A stretch of DNA of 64,000 nt, taken from Paraburkholderia sp. LEh10. Its GTDB lineage: Bacteria; Pseudomonadota; Gammaproteobacteria; Burkholderiales; Burkholderiaceae. Below the pieces are notes generated by a model, which was not told the origin of the DNA, made no database searches, and saw only the letters and a program-made list of their open reading frames with translations. The DNA lies in contig NZ_JAGIPX010000008.1 of NCBI RefSeq assembly GCF_017814945.1, forward strand, positions 124,001-188,000, written 5' to 3'. The position numbers were made by a program, and so were the translations under genes. Below are positions 55,179-63,642 of the stretch, piece after piece (the stretch's first letter is position 1; each line of letters begins with the position of its first letter).

Positions 55179-57746
55179 ATGCGCTATTCAGTCGAAATCA
55201 AAAAGTTTCTGTATAGCCAGTACTTCTATGGCGGGCTGCGCATCGCGGTGGGCGTCTCGCTGCCCGCCATTCTTTGCCTGATCGTCTTTCACAACCGCGA
55301 ACTGGGTTTCACGATCGCGACGGGTGCGCTCGGCGCGTGCGCCGTCGATATGCCGGGGCCGCTCAAGTACAAGCACAACGAAATGCTCGCGTGCAGCGTG
55401 ATCGGATTCCTGGCCGCGCTGGCCACGGGGCTCGCGACGGTCAATCCAATCGCGCTGTGGTGCACCGTCGTACCGCTCACGTTCGTGCTGTCGCTGATCG
55501 TCGTGTACGGCAACCGCTGGCCGCAGATCAGCTTCGCGACGCTCTTCATGATGGTCGTGACGCTCGAAGAGCACTTCACGCCGATGCAGGCGCTCGTCAA
55601 CGCGGCCTGGATACTGGTGGGCGGCCTGTGGTTCACGTACTGGTCGACGCTGGTCAGCCGCTGGATGATGTATCGCATCGAGCAGCAGGCGCTCGCCGAA
55701 AGCGTGTTCGCGCTCGCCGACTATCTGCTCGCGCGCGCGGACTTCTTCGATCTCGACAACGATCTCGACGAGTGCTACCGCAACCTCGTCGCGCGGCAAA
55801 TCGCGGCCGTGGCGATGCAGGATGCCGCGCGCGACATCGTGCTGCGCAACCTGCCCAAGCTCAAGAGCGGCCGGCTCGAGCCGCGCCGCGCGACGCTCTT
55901 CAATCTGTTCATCCATACCGTCGACCTGCACGAGCAGTTCGTCGGCGCGCATACCGACTACCCGCTCGTGCGCAACACGTTCGGCGGCTCGGACCTGCTC
56001 ATCTTTTATCGCGACCTGATCCGCAAGGCAGCCGCCGACCTCGAAGATATCGGCCTCGCCGTGCTGCAGAACGAGCCGCCGCGCGCGCGCATCAACGTCA
56101 AGGCCGAGCTGCGCGCAATCGAGTTCGAAATCGAGCTAATGCGCAAGCAGGATCTGCCGAAGAAGAACCCAGAAGCCTATTCGGCTATCTCCGCATCGTT
56201 CAGGCGCGTCTGGAGCGCGACGCGCCTGATCGACAAGATGCGCAAGAATCTCGCAAACGAAGAGAGCACGAAGGAAACCGACCTGCGCATCGACCAGGCG
56301 CTCACGCGTTTCGTGTCGAGCCGCCGCGTGCCGTTCGGCTCGATCTTCTCGAATCTCACGATGGCTTCGCCGAGCTTCAGACATGCGCTGCGTATGACGA
56401 TCGCGGTCGCGATCGGCTTCTGGCTCGGGCGCCTGTTGCCGCTCACAAACGCCTATTGGATCGTGATGACAACCGTCATCATTCTGAAACCGGGCTATTC
56501 GCTGACCAAGCAACGCAACGGGCAGCGTATCGTCGGCACGCTGATCGGCTGTGCCGCGAGCATCGCGCTCATCATGAGCGTGAAGGAGCCGCATATCCTC
56601 ATCATCGTGATGTTCGCGTCAATGGTGATGAGCTACAGCCTGCTGCTCTTCAACTACACGGCGAGCGTCGTTTTCACGTCGTCGTATGTGCTGCTGATGT
56701 TCCATCTGCTTGCACCGGGCAGTCTGCATATCATCGGCGAGCGGGCCATCGATACCGTCGTCGGCTGCGCGATCGCAATCGCGGCGAGCCACCTGTTCCC
56801 GTACTGGGAATACCGGCTGATGGGCAAGCTCGTCAACGACATGATCGCGGCCATGCGCAGCTATCTGGAAGCGAGCTGGTGGTGGAGCGGCAAGCCGGCT
56901 GCCGCCGCCCCCGCCGTCTCAGCGCCCGCCGCGCTGACGGAAGCGGCTGCTCTTTCGCCCGCGGTCGCGATGGCGGAAGTCGCCGCGAGCGGCGCCGTCG
57001 CCGGGGTCGCCGCTGGGGTTGCCACCGGGGTCGCCGCCGGGGTTGACGAAGCTGCGGCGCTCGCGGCCGCGGGCGCCACGCCGGGTTCTTCGAACGCGTC
57101 GGGTGCGGGCAATGGACGAGTGGCAAACGCAGCGGCGACAGGTGCGGTACGGCAGCCCGCCGCTTCGGGTGCCGCGAACCCTGCCGGCGTGACATCGCCC
57201 ACGGCTGCCGCAAAGCCCGCGCCCACAGCTGCCGCCGCGGCGGCCACAAGCGCCCTCGATCGCGACTATCGCTACAGGCTTGCGCGCAAAAACGTGCACG
57301 TGGCGTTCGCCAATCTCGGCCAGGCGTTTCAACGGATGATGCTGGAGCCCAAGTCCGCGCAGAAGTTCGTGCCGGAGCTGAACGATCTGCTCGTGAGATC
57401 GCATGTGCTCGCGTCACAGATCACGGCGGCCGCGCCGCTGCTGCGCACGTCGTCCCAGCACATGGGCGGGCCGTCGCATCAGCCGTTGCAACGCGCGCTG
57501 ACGGTCATCCGCGACAACCTCGCGCAGGCCGAGGAAGGCAATCCACCCGCCGCCGATCAGGCCGAGGCTTCAAGACTGTTGTCGCGCGAACTCGATACGA
57601 TGGTTGTCGACGCGGAGCGCTCGCCGGATTGCGCGCCGGACGCCGTACATGAACTCAAAATCCTCGTTCATCAATGCAAGCAGATGTTGACGGCGTCTTC
57701 TTTGATTCGCAAGGACGCGAGCGTGATCCGGTTGCCGGAAAACTGA
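55179..57746 (+). CDS. FUSC-family (YccS-like) membrane transporter
   Basis: This 855-residue inner-membrane protein has two blocks of about five to six membrane segments, near residues 20-180 and 400-540, flanking a soluble domain. This is the aromatic acid exporter/FUSC architecture (GLRIAVGVSLPAILCLIVFH at the start, IVMTTVIILKPGYSLTKQR in the second block). A low-complexity Ala/Val/Gly-rich stretch of about 120 residues (about 567-690) follows the second block. I chose ATG 55179 because MRYSVEIKKFLYSQYFYGG is family-like; ATG at 55086 is an alternative. The substrate is not known. Confidence 0.85.
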   Translation: MRYSVEIKKFLYSQYFYGGLRIAVGVSLPAILCLIVFHNRELGFTIATGALGACAVDMPGPLKYKHNEMLACSVIGFLAALATGLATVNPIALWCTVVPLTFVLSLIVVYGNRWPQISFATLFMMVVTLEEHFTPMQALVNAAWILVGGLWFTYWSTLVSRWMMYRIEQQALAESVFALADYLLARADFFDLDNDLDECYRNLVARQIAAVAMQDAARDIVLRNLPKLKSGRLEPRRATLFNLFIHTVDLHEQFVGAHTDYPLVRNTFGGSDLLIFYRDLIRKAAADLEDIGLAVLQNEPPRARINVKAELRAIEFEIELMRKQDLPKKNPEAYSAISASFRRVWSATRLIDKMRKNLANEESTKETDLRIDQALTRFVSSRRVPFGSIFSNLTMASPSFRHALRMTIAVAIGFWLGRLLPLTNAYWIVMTTVIILKPGYSLTKQRNGQRIVGTLIGCAASIALIMSVKEPHILIIVMFASMVMSYSLLLFNYTASVVFTSSYVLLMFHLLAPGSLHIIGERAIDTVVGCAIAIAASHLFPYWEYRLMGKLVNDMIAAMRSYLEASWWWSGKPAAAAPAVSAPAALTEAAALSPAVAMAEVAASGAVAGVAAGVATGVAAGVDEAAALAAAGATPGSSNASGAGNGRVANAAATGAVRQPAASGAANPAGVTSPTAAAKPAPTAAAAAATSALDRDYRYRLARKNVHVAFANLGQAFQRMMLEPKSAQKFVPELNDLLVRSHVLASQITAAAPLLRTSSQHMGGPSHQPLQRALTVIRDNLAQAEEGNPPAADQAEASRLLSRELDTMVVDAERSPDCAPDAVHELKILVHQCKQMLTASSLIRKDASVIRLPEN

Positions 57747-57807
57747 TGCACATGCGTGCGCTGGCGTCCAGCACACGTCACTTACGCGCAGCCTTCCGGT
57801 TGTCCGC

Positions 57808-58008
57808 TCACTGCGATGCGCCCCTGGGGGCATTCACGGCTGCCCCAGAAGCGGCGGACGCCGTCGAATCCACGGGATTCTCGCGCTCGTACTCGCGCTT
57901 TTCGGTGATTGCGTTGTAGAGGATCGTCGCGATCACCAGCAACACGACGACGACGATGAACACAGCGACGCCGAACGTCGGGTTTTTCTTCTTGCGCGGA
58001 TCGTTCAT
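57808..58008 (-). CDS. Small single-span membrane protein
   Basis: This 66-residue protein has one strong transmembrane segment (VAVFIVVVVLLVIATILY) after a basic N-terminus (MNDPRKKKNPTFG), then a short polar tail that could be periplasmic. No catalytic motif is present. It is convergent with the FUSC gene and downstream of the Lrp gene. The function is unknown. Confidence 0.7.
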   Translation of the reverse strand: MNDPRKKKNPTFGVAVFIVVVVLLVIATILYNAITEKREYERENPVDSTASAASGAAVNAPRGASQ

Positions 58009-58158
58009 GAGTCGGGCTCTGCCTGCGATGGGTTCAGCGGTTCAGCGGAGCGGGCATTCTACGCCGAAGCACCTTGCGCGCGGCTTGCAATGTGTCTTGC
58101 GCGATGCGCGATCGCGATACGGCCGCACCGCGATAGCCATCCGTCCAGCCACAGCCGA

Positions 58159-58641
58159 TCAACGCCCTTCCGCGACCACGGACGCCCGGACGGGCAACGC
58201 CGTTGAGTACTTGATCTGCTCCATTGCAAAACTGGAGCTCACGTCATACAAGGGCACGGCGCGAATCAGCTGCTTGTAGATCCGGTCGTAGTCGTCGATA
58301 TCCGAGACGACGACGCGCAGCAGATAGTCCGTCTCGCCACTCATCCGGTAGACCTCGACGACTTCGGGAATGTCCTGCACCGCGCGCGTGAAGGTCTGCG
58401 CCCAAGCCTCGGTGTGCTGGTTCGTGCGCACCGCGACGAATACCGTTGTGCCGACCCCGAGTTTGCGCGGATCGCATAGCGCGACCTGCGCGCGAATAAC
58501 GCCGGCTTCCTTGAGCCGCTGCACCCGCTTCCAGCATGGCGTCTGCGACAGGTTCACGCGAGCCGCCAGTTCCGCAATCGGCATCGTGGCATCTTCCTGC
58601 AGCAGTTCGAGAAGCCGCCGATCAATGATGTCCATTCCCAT
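58159..58641 (-). CDS. Lrp/AsnC-family transcriptional regulator
   Basis: This 160-residue protein has an N-terminal helix-turn-helix (DIIDRRLLELLQEDATMPIA then LAARVNLSQTPCWKRVQRL) and a C-terminal RAM ligand domain (VVEVYRMSGETDYLLRVVV). Such proteins respond to amino acids. I chose the start MGMDIIDRRLL at 58641, preceded by GGTGG. A perfect Lrp-type box lies 14 nt upstream, and a divergent cysteine-dioxygenase-like gene follows, so sulfur amino-acid catabolism is a plausible regulon. Confidence 0.9.
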   Translation of the reverse strand: MGMDIIDRRLLELLQEDATMPIAELAARVNLSQTPCWKRVQRLKEAGVIRAQVALCDPRKLGVGTTVFVAVRTNQHTEAWAQTFTRAVQDIPEVVEVYRMSGETDYLLRVVVSDIDDYDRIYKQLIRAVPLYDVSSSFAMEQIKYSTALPVRASVVAEGR

Positions 58642-58654
58642 TGTTCCACCCGGA

Positions 58655-58669
58655 TAGAAAATTATTCTA
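58655..58669. promoter_or_regulatory. Lrp-type operator in divergent promoter region
   Basis: TAGAAAATTATTCTA matches all 15 positions of the E. coli Lrp consensus YAGHAWATTWTDCTR and is palindromic. It lies between the Lrp gene (14 nt away) and the dioxygenase gene (103 nt away), so the regulator probably controls both. Confidence 0.75.
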
Positions 58670-58771
58670 TTTCTCGTCAAGACGAGGGAATTATATGAAA
58701 ACTCTTTCTCCGCGCAAGTGGGTATAAATGACGAACCTACCGGCCTTAAAAATAACGACGCGGAGCCTTTC

Positions 58772-59404
58772 ATGAACCATCCAGCCAGCCCGAACCTGCT
58801 CGAACACCCGTTGGCCCAATCCGCTTTCAACATTGCCGCAGTATCGCCCGGCTGCGCCGTCGCGCGGCTGTGTCACGCGCTCGATGCCTCGTTCGACGGC
58901 TGCGCCGGTGCGCCCGATCCGTCGCATCGAGCAAGCTTCGCGAAAGATGTGCGCGCGGCGCTGGCGGAAGCCGCCGCCGACCCGTTGCTCCTCACCGGCG
59001 GTCAGCGCGAAGGCGCCGCCACGTGCTACCGGCGGCACCTGCTTGCCGCCGATCCGCTCGGCCGCTACGCGATCGCCGCGCTCGTGTGGATGCCCGGCCA
59101 GGCGAGCCCGATTCACGCGCACCATACATGGTGCGGCTATGCGATGATCGACGGCACGTTGACGGAAACCGTCTATGACTGGAACGCAGCGGCCGACGCG
59201 GCAACGCCCGTGCGCGAGCAGTCGCGCGAGCCGGGCGCCGTGTCGTTCACGCGCGCAGGCCGCGCGGGCATCCATCGTCTCGGCAACGTCAGCGATACGT
59301 CCGCCATCTCGCTTCACATCTACGGCGTGCCCGGCGAACAGATCACCACGCACGTCAACGACATCGTGCGCGTCGCGAGAAGCGCGCCCGCCGTTATCGG
59401 CTGA
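58772..59404 (+). CDS. Cysteine dioxygenase-family (cupin) protein
   Basis: This 210-residue cupin has an iron-site pattern PIHAHHTWCGYAMIDGTLTE with His115 and His117/His118, and a third histidine probably at 168. Cys121 may correspond to the cysteine of the Cys-Tyr cofactor of cysteine dioxygenases. It would oxidise cysteine or a related thiol to a sulfinate. CGGAG lies seven nt before the ATG. The divergent Lrp gene and the box between them support a role in amino-acid breakdown. The precise thiol is uncertain. Confidence 0.8.
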   Translation: MNHPASPNLLEHPLAQSAFNIAAVSPGCAVARLCHALDASFDGCAGAPDPSHRASFAKDVRAALAEAAADPLLLTGGQREGAATCYRRHLLAADPLGRYAIAALVWMPGQASPIHAHHTWCGYAMIDGTLTETVYDWNAAADAATPVREQSREPGAVSFTRAGRAGIHRLGNVSDTSAISLHIYGVPGEQITTHVNDIVRVARSAPAVIG

Positions 59405-59447
59405 ACATCGGGCCGCTGTTTGTTGAGGCACGCGATCCACATCAAAC

Positions 59448-59481
59448 GAAAGGCGTCATGCATGATTGCGTGACGCCTTTC
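59448..59481. terminator. Bidirectional terminator between convergent genes
   Basis: A perfect 11-bp inverted repeat, GAAAGGCGTCA with TGACGCCTTTC around a 12-nt loop, lies in the gap between the dioxygenase and MscS genes. Short T-rich stretches flank both ends. Confidence 0.7.
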
Positions 59482-59502
59482 TGTCAAAAGCCTTTACCCC
59501 TT

Positions 59503-61983
59503 TCAGGTCTTGCCGACGTCGCCTGCCGTCGGAATCTGCGGCGGCACGGACGCCGTCTGCCCCGTCGACGGCGGCGCGGGGCGCGGCTCATGCGATACGT
59601 CGCGCGCCGGCGCCATTGGGCCGGCTGGCCTGTGCGCAGCCGGCGCCGGCCTGAACGGCGCCGTCGTGCCCGTGGCGAACTCGCGCTCGTGCTCGTGCTG
59701 CACGACGTCTTCTTCCATCAACACTTCGCCCAATTCGTCGCCGCGCGACGTATGCACGCGCATCTGCGGGACCGGAATCTCGATGCCCGCTTCGTCCATC
59801 TGCCGTTTCAGGCGCAGATTGAACGCGCGCGCGACGCTCCATTGCTGCAATGGCCGCGTCTTGATCTGTCCTTTGACGACCATCCAGTTCGGATCGAACC
59901 GGTCGAGTCCCCACACCTCGACGGGGCCGAGTATTTCGCGCCGGTAACGGAAATCGGCCATCAGGTCCGCGCCGACGGCGCGTATCAGTTGCGTCACCTC
60001 GTCGACGTCGGCGGAGAACGGCACGCGCACTTCGAACACCGCGTACGCGAAATCGCGCGACAGGTTCTTCACGATCTTGATCTGCGAAAACGGGATCGCA
60101 TGAATCGCGCCCTGGCCGTCGCGCAGGCGCACGGTGCGGATCGACAGATACTCGACGGTGCCCGCGTGGCCGCCGTCGATGTCGATCCAGTCGCCGACCG
60201 AGATCGTGTCTTCGATGATGATGAACAGGCCCGTGATCAGATCGCTGACCAGCGACTGCGCGCCGAAGCCGATCGCGAGACCGATCACGCCTGCGCCCGC
60301 GAGCAACGGCGTCACGTTGATGCCGAGATTGGCCGCCGTCACGATGCCCGCGATCGTCAGGATCGTCACGAACAGCACGTTGCGCACGAGCGGCAGCATC
60401 GTGCGCGCGCGCATGCTCGGATTCTTCGACTTGTTGCGCGGACCGCTCGGATTGACGGCTTCCTGGATCGCCGTGTCGATCAGGATCCAGACGAGCCACG
60501 ACACGAATACGGTGATCAGGATCGCCATCAATGCGTGCGCGATGCCGCGCGCCGTCACGCTCTCCTCGATGATCTGCGCGAGCGACACGTCCCACAGGCG
60601 CGCCGCGAACTCGAAGTACGCGAGCCAGATGAAGAGCGTGAGCAGCGTCCCGATGAAGCGCAAAAGGCGCGTCAGATACGGCGAGCGGCGCCGCCGGCGC
60701 GCGTTGCGCGGCCGCGTCACGCGCAGCACGATGGCCGACAGGAAAAACGCCAGCACCAGCAGCAGCGCCGTCACGACGGAAATCTGCAGCACGTTCTCGC
60801 CGCTGCCGATACCGCCGATCGTCGCGATCACCGAGGCTGTCGCGAGCACCAGCATCGGCACGTGCCAGAGCGACGCGAGTACGTCGAACGCATCGGTGGC
60901 GGCCTTGTGATCGTGCCGCTGTTCGTACGCGCGATTGCGGATCAGATGCGCGACGGGACGGCGAAACGCGAGCGCGAAGTATGCGGTCAGCGCGGCCGCC
61001 GTCATGTTCGACACCGTCGACACCAGCGCCGCGAGGTTCGTGCCGAGTTCATGCGCCACGTCGTAGTTGACGGCGGCGTCGCCGAGCGCGCTGCAGATGC
61101 CGATCACGAACAGCAAGCGCCGCCCGTGCTCGATCAGCACGCGCACGGCCGCGCGCCGGTGCCCGGAGCCGAACAGCGAAAACATGATCAGGCAGATCGC
61201 CGAAAACACCGCGCCCGCGACGATCGCATACGCGATCACCATCGCGATCGTGCGGCCCAGCGAGTCGGGCATCCCGCGCACGAACATCAGCGCGGCGAGA
61301 AACGCGACGATCCACGGACCGACACGGCGCAGTGCGAAGATCAGCAATTCGCGCGTGGTCGGATTGGGATCGAGCCGCACGACGATGCCGAACCGCGCAT
61401 AGAGCTTGCGCTGCACGTAGATGATGGCCCCCGCGCACGCGCCCCAACCCGCGAGCACCGCGATCATGTTCAGGAGCACGCGGCCGAAATGCTCGCGCCC
61501 CTGGCTCATGACGATCGTGTAGATCTCGTTGCCCGCCGCATTGAAGCGGCCGGACCAGTAGTCGAACGGCGTGCGGCCCTGATGCACATCCGATTCGAAC
61601 GACGCGATGCCCGCCGCGATCGCGCCGAGCAGACCCGGACTCGGCTGTGCGGGCGCGGGCGGGCCGACGGTCTTCGTCGCCTCGCGCAGCTTTTTCAGCT
61701 GGCTGACGAGCGCGGTGCGCTGGCGGTCGTTGTCGAGCGTCGTGATCACGCTGTCGAGCGATTTCGCGAGTTCCGCCTGACTGGCGGGCGACGGCGCCGA
61801 CGCCGCATCGGCAGCCGACGCGCCCGATGCGGGCGCTGCCGCGGACACCGTCGCGCTGTTGATGAGGCTCTGCAGCGCCGGAATGACGGGCGTACCGCTC
61901 GCGGCCCCGGCGGCCCGCGCGACGCCCGGCATCGCCATGGAGCCTGCCGCGAGCGCCAGCCAGACGCACAGCGCGTATCGCAT
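59503..61983 (-). CDS. Mechanosensitive ion channel, MscS family
   Basis: This protein of about 826 residues should release solutes during osmotic downshock. A signal peptide (MRYALCVWLALAAGSMAMPG) is followed by a long periplasmic region, then many membrane segments. The MscS core is recognisable from GINVTPLLAGAGVIGLAIGF to SLVSDLITGLFIIIEDTISVG, with the beta domain (WIDIDGGHAGTVEYLSIRT) after it. The start is not secure: the frame is open to 62202, and ATG 62124 or TTG 62202 would add an unusual extension before the signal peptide. The C-terminal 60 residues are Pro/Ala-rich. Confidence 0.88.
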   Translation of the reverse strand: MRYALCVWLALAAGSMAMPGVARAAGAASGTPVIPALQSLINSATVSAAAPASGASAADAASAPSPASQAELAKSLDSVITTLDNDRQRTALVSQLKKLREATKTVGPPAPAQPSPGLLGAIAAGIASFESDVHQGRTPFDYWSGRFNAAGNEIYTIVMSQGREHFGRVLLNMIAVLAGWGACAGAIIYVQRKLYARFGIVVRLDPNPTTRELLIFALRRVGPWIVAFLAALMFVRGMPDSLGRTIAMVIAYAIVAGAVFSAICLIMFSLFGSGHRRAAVRVLIEHGRRLLFVIGICSALGDAAVNYDVAHELGTNLAALVSTVSNMTAAALTAYFALAFRRPVAHLIRNRAYEQRHDHKAATDAFDVLASLWHVPMLVLATASVIATIGGIGSGENVLQISVVTALLLVLAFFLSAIVLRVTRPRNARRRRRSPYLTRLLRFIGTLLTLFIWLAYFEFAARLWDVSLAQIIEESVTARGIAHALMAILITVFVSWLVWILIDTAIQEAVNPSGPRNKSKNPSMRARTMLPLVRNVLFVTILTIAGIVTAANLGINVTPLLAGAGVIGLAIGFGAQSLVSDLITGLFIIIEDTISVGDWIDIDGGHAGTVEYLSIRTVRLRDGQGAIHAIPFSQIKIVKNLSRDFAYAVFEVRVPFSADVDEVTQLIRAVGADLMADFRYRREILGPVEVWGLDRFDPNWMVVKGQIKTRPLQQWSVARAFNLRLKRQMDEAGIEIPVPQMRVHTSRGDELGEVLMEEDVVQHEHEREFATGTTAPFRPAPAAHRPAGPMAPARDVSHEPRPAPPSTGQTASVPPQIPTAGDVGKT

Positions 61984-62334
61984 ACGCGAGCTGAAACGCG
62001 CCGCGCCCAATGATGTGGCGTGCGAAAAAAAACGGAAAAAAACGCAAACGACGGCGTCGAACGCTGGAAGCCCGCCGAATAACGGCGTAGCCCGCGATTC
62101 ACGCCGCGCGAGGCATGACTTCATGGCAAACCGTGACTGAGCAGCGTGCATGGGACGGGTGTAGGCGTTGAACTGCCAACCCGTCGGCACAGGAGACGCC
62201 AAGTTTAGCGGGTGTCGCCGAGGGAAGGCTCCCCGATGCGTAACCGAATGTTAGTGCGCTTGCGCGGCGGCGCATCAGGCGCTCCGGCGCGCCGTGCGGA
62301 GCTTGCGCGCGCGCCGGACGATGATTCGAACCCC

Positions 62335-62982
62335 TCAGTACGCGGCCGTCGCGAGCTGATGGACGAAACGGCCCTGCTCCAGTTCATCGACGAACGCGAT
62401 CGCGTAGTCTTCCGCCGAAATGCTGCTGTTGCCCTGCGCGTCGACGATCAGCGCGCCCGCGCCCGTGCGGAACGTGCCCTTGCGCTCGCCCGGTGCGATC
62501 AGCGCGGCGGGGGCGAAGAACGTCCAGTCGAGATCGGCGGCCGCGCGCAGAATCGGCAGCACGTCGCGATGCGCGAGCGCGATCGCCTTGTAGGCTTCGG
62601 GAAAGCCTTCCGTATCGACGAGCTGCGTGCCGGGCGCAACCTCCAGTGAGCCCGCGCCGCCTACCACGACGAGACGCTTGACGCCCGCCGCGCGCGTGCC
62701 CTCGACCAGCGCGCGGGTCGCTTTGCCGATTAGCGCGACGTTGTCCATTGGCGGCGCATACGCGCTCGCGACGACATCGTGCCCGCGCGCCGCGGACGCG
62801 ACGCTCGCCGCGTCCGTCACGTCGGCCTGCGCCGATTTCAGATTGGCGATACCTGTGGGCACGCGCTCCGGATTGCGCGAAAACGCCGTCACCTGATGCC
62901 CGCGACGCGCCGCTTCCGCCGCGATCCGCGAACCGATCATGCCCGTTGCGCCGAACAGCGCGATCTCGAGTGCCTTGGCCAT
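62335..62982 (-). CDS. NAD(P)-binding oxidoreductase (NmrA/SDR-like)
   Basis: This 215-residue protein has an N-terminal dinucleotide-binding motif GATGMIGSRIAAEA and the later SAYAPPM and RLVVVGGAGSLEV blocks of NAD(P)-binding NmrA-like proteins (YwnB-type). The active-site Tyr-x3-Lys of classical SDRs is not obvious, so it may be a redox sensor or reductase. GGAG lies nine nt before the ATG at 62982. It lies next to an Rrf2 regulator, as B. subtilis ywnB lies near ywnA, and an operator copy lies before it. Confidence 0.85.
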   Translation of the reverse strand: MAKALEIALFGATGMIGSRIAAEAARRGHQVTAFSRNPERVPTGIANLKSAQADVTDAASVASAARGHDVVASAYAPPMDNVALIGKATRALVEGTRAAGVKRLVVVGGAGSLEVAPGTQLVDTEGFPEAYKAIALAHRDVLPILRAAADLDWTFFAPAALIAPGERKGTFRTGAGALIVDAQGNSSISAEDYAIAFVDELEQGRFVHQLATAAY

Positions 62983-63002
62983 ATCAATGCTCCTTGCCTT
63001 AA

Positions 63003-63023
63003 ATGTAACTTTATTGATTACAT
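63003..63023. promoter_or_regulatory. Rrf2-type operator upstream of the oxidoreductase
   Basis: ATGTAA-N9-TTACAT is a perfect inverted repeat with nine-nt spacing, 21 nt upstream of the oxidoreductase start. A near-identical element lies before the Rrf2 gene. Confidence 0.65.
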
Positions 63024-63076
63024 ATTTCGTTAAAAAAATCGGGGCATGGCCCCGGCTGCTAATCTTGAGTTGTCGC

Positions 63077-63535
63077 TCAGCCGCGCGCTGCTTTGCGCTT
63101 GCGTTCGCGCGAACGCTCGGCGCGCACCACGTCGGCTGTCGCGTCCGCCAGCGTGCGCGACGCGAGCGATGCTTCGAGCGCCTGCTGTGCATCGCCGATG
63201 ATGCCCGTCAGCACCGTCTGGATATTACGGCCGACCATGCACGCCGGATTCGGCGTCTCGCGATGCATCGCGAACAGTTGCGCGTCGTCGACCGCGCGGT
63301 AGACGTCGAGCAACGTGATGTCCTGCGGTTCGCGCGCGAGCAGCGCGCCGCCTCCCGCGCCGAGTTGCGACGTCGTGAGGCCCGATTGCGCGAGCATCGC
63401 GAGCAGGCGCCGGATCAGCACGGGATTCGTGTTCACGCTCCCCGCGATCATTTCCGACGACAACGGCGAGCCCTCCTGCAACGACAGCAAGGCGAGCACA
63501 TGAACCGCAAACGCGAACCGGCTACTCGTATTCAC
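63077..63535 (-). CDS. Rrf2-family transcriptional regulator
   Basis: This 152-residue protein has the Rrf2 winged helix (MNTSSRFAFAVHVLALLSLQ, then SSEMIAGSVNTNPVLIRRLL, then LTTSQLGAGGGALLA). Only one cysteine is visible in the middle (NPACMVGRN) instead of the three that bind an Fe-S cluster in IscR/NsrR, so it more likely responds to a small oxidant or another signal (YwnA/HypR-type). It is transcribed toward the oxidoreductase gene, 94 nt apart, and should repress that gene and itself. Confidence 0.88.
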   Translation of the reverse strand: MNTSSRFAFAVHVLALLSLQEGSPLSSEMIAGSVNTNPVLIRRLLAMLAQSGLTTSQLGAGGGALLAREPQDITLLDVYRAVDDAQLFAMHRETPNPACMVGRNIQTVLTGIIGDAQQALEASLASRTLADATADVVRAERSRERKRKAARG

Positions 63536-63596
63536 AGCGCTAGATCATCCGATGCGCACAAATTGCGCGACACTTCGCGGTCCGACTAAACGTCGA

Positions 63597-63619
63597 AGTG
63601 TAATTATCATAGTTACACT
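63597..63619. promoter_or_regulatory. Rrf2-type operator upstream of the Rrf2 gene
   Basis: AGTGTAA-N9-TTACACT is a 7-bp perfect inverted repeat with a nine-nt centre, 62 nt upstream of the Rrf2 start. With the copy at 63003 it gives RTGTAA-N9-TTACAY. Confidence 0.68.
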
Positions 63620-63642
63620 AATCGTGCGGGTCAAGCGCGGGC

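Noticed and set aside
59458..62013. 851-codon plus-strand frame across the MscS gene
   Set aside because: It is antisense to a clear MscS channel and has shadow-frame composition.
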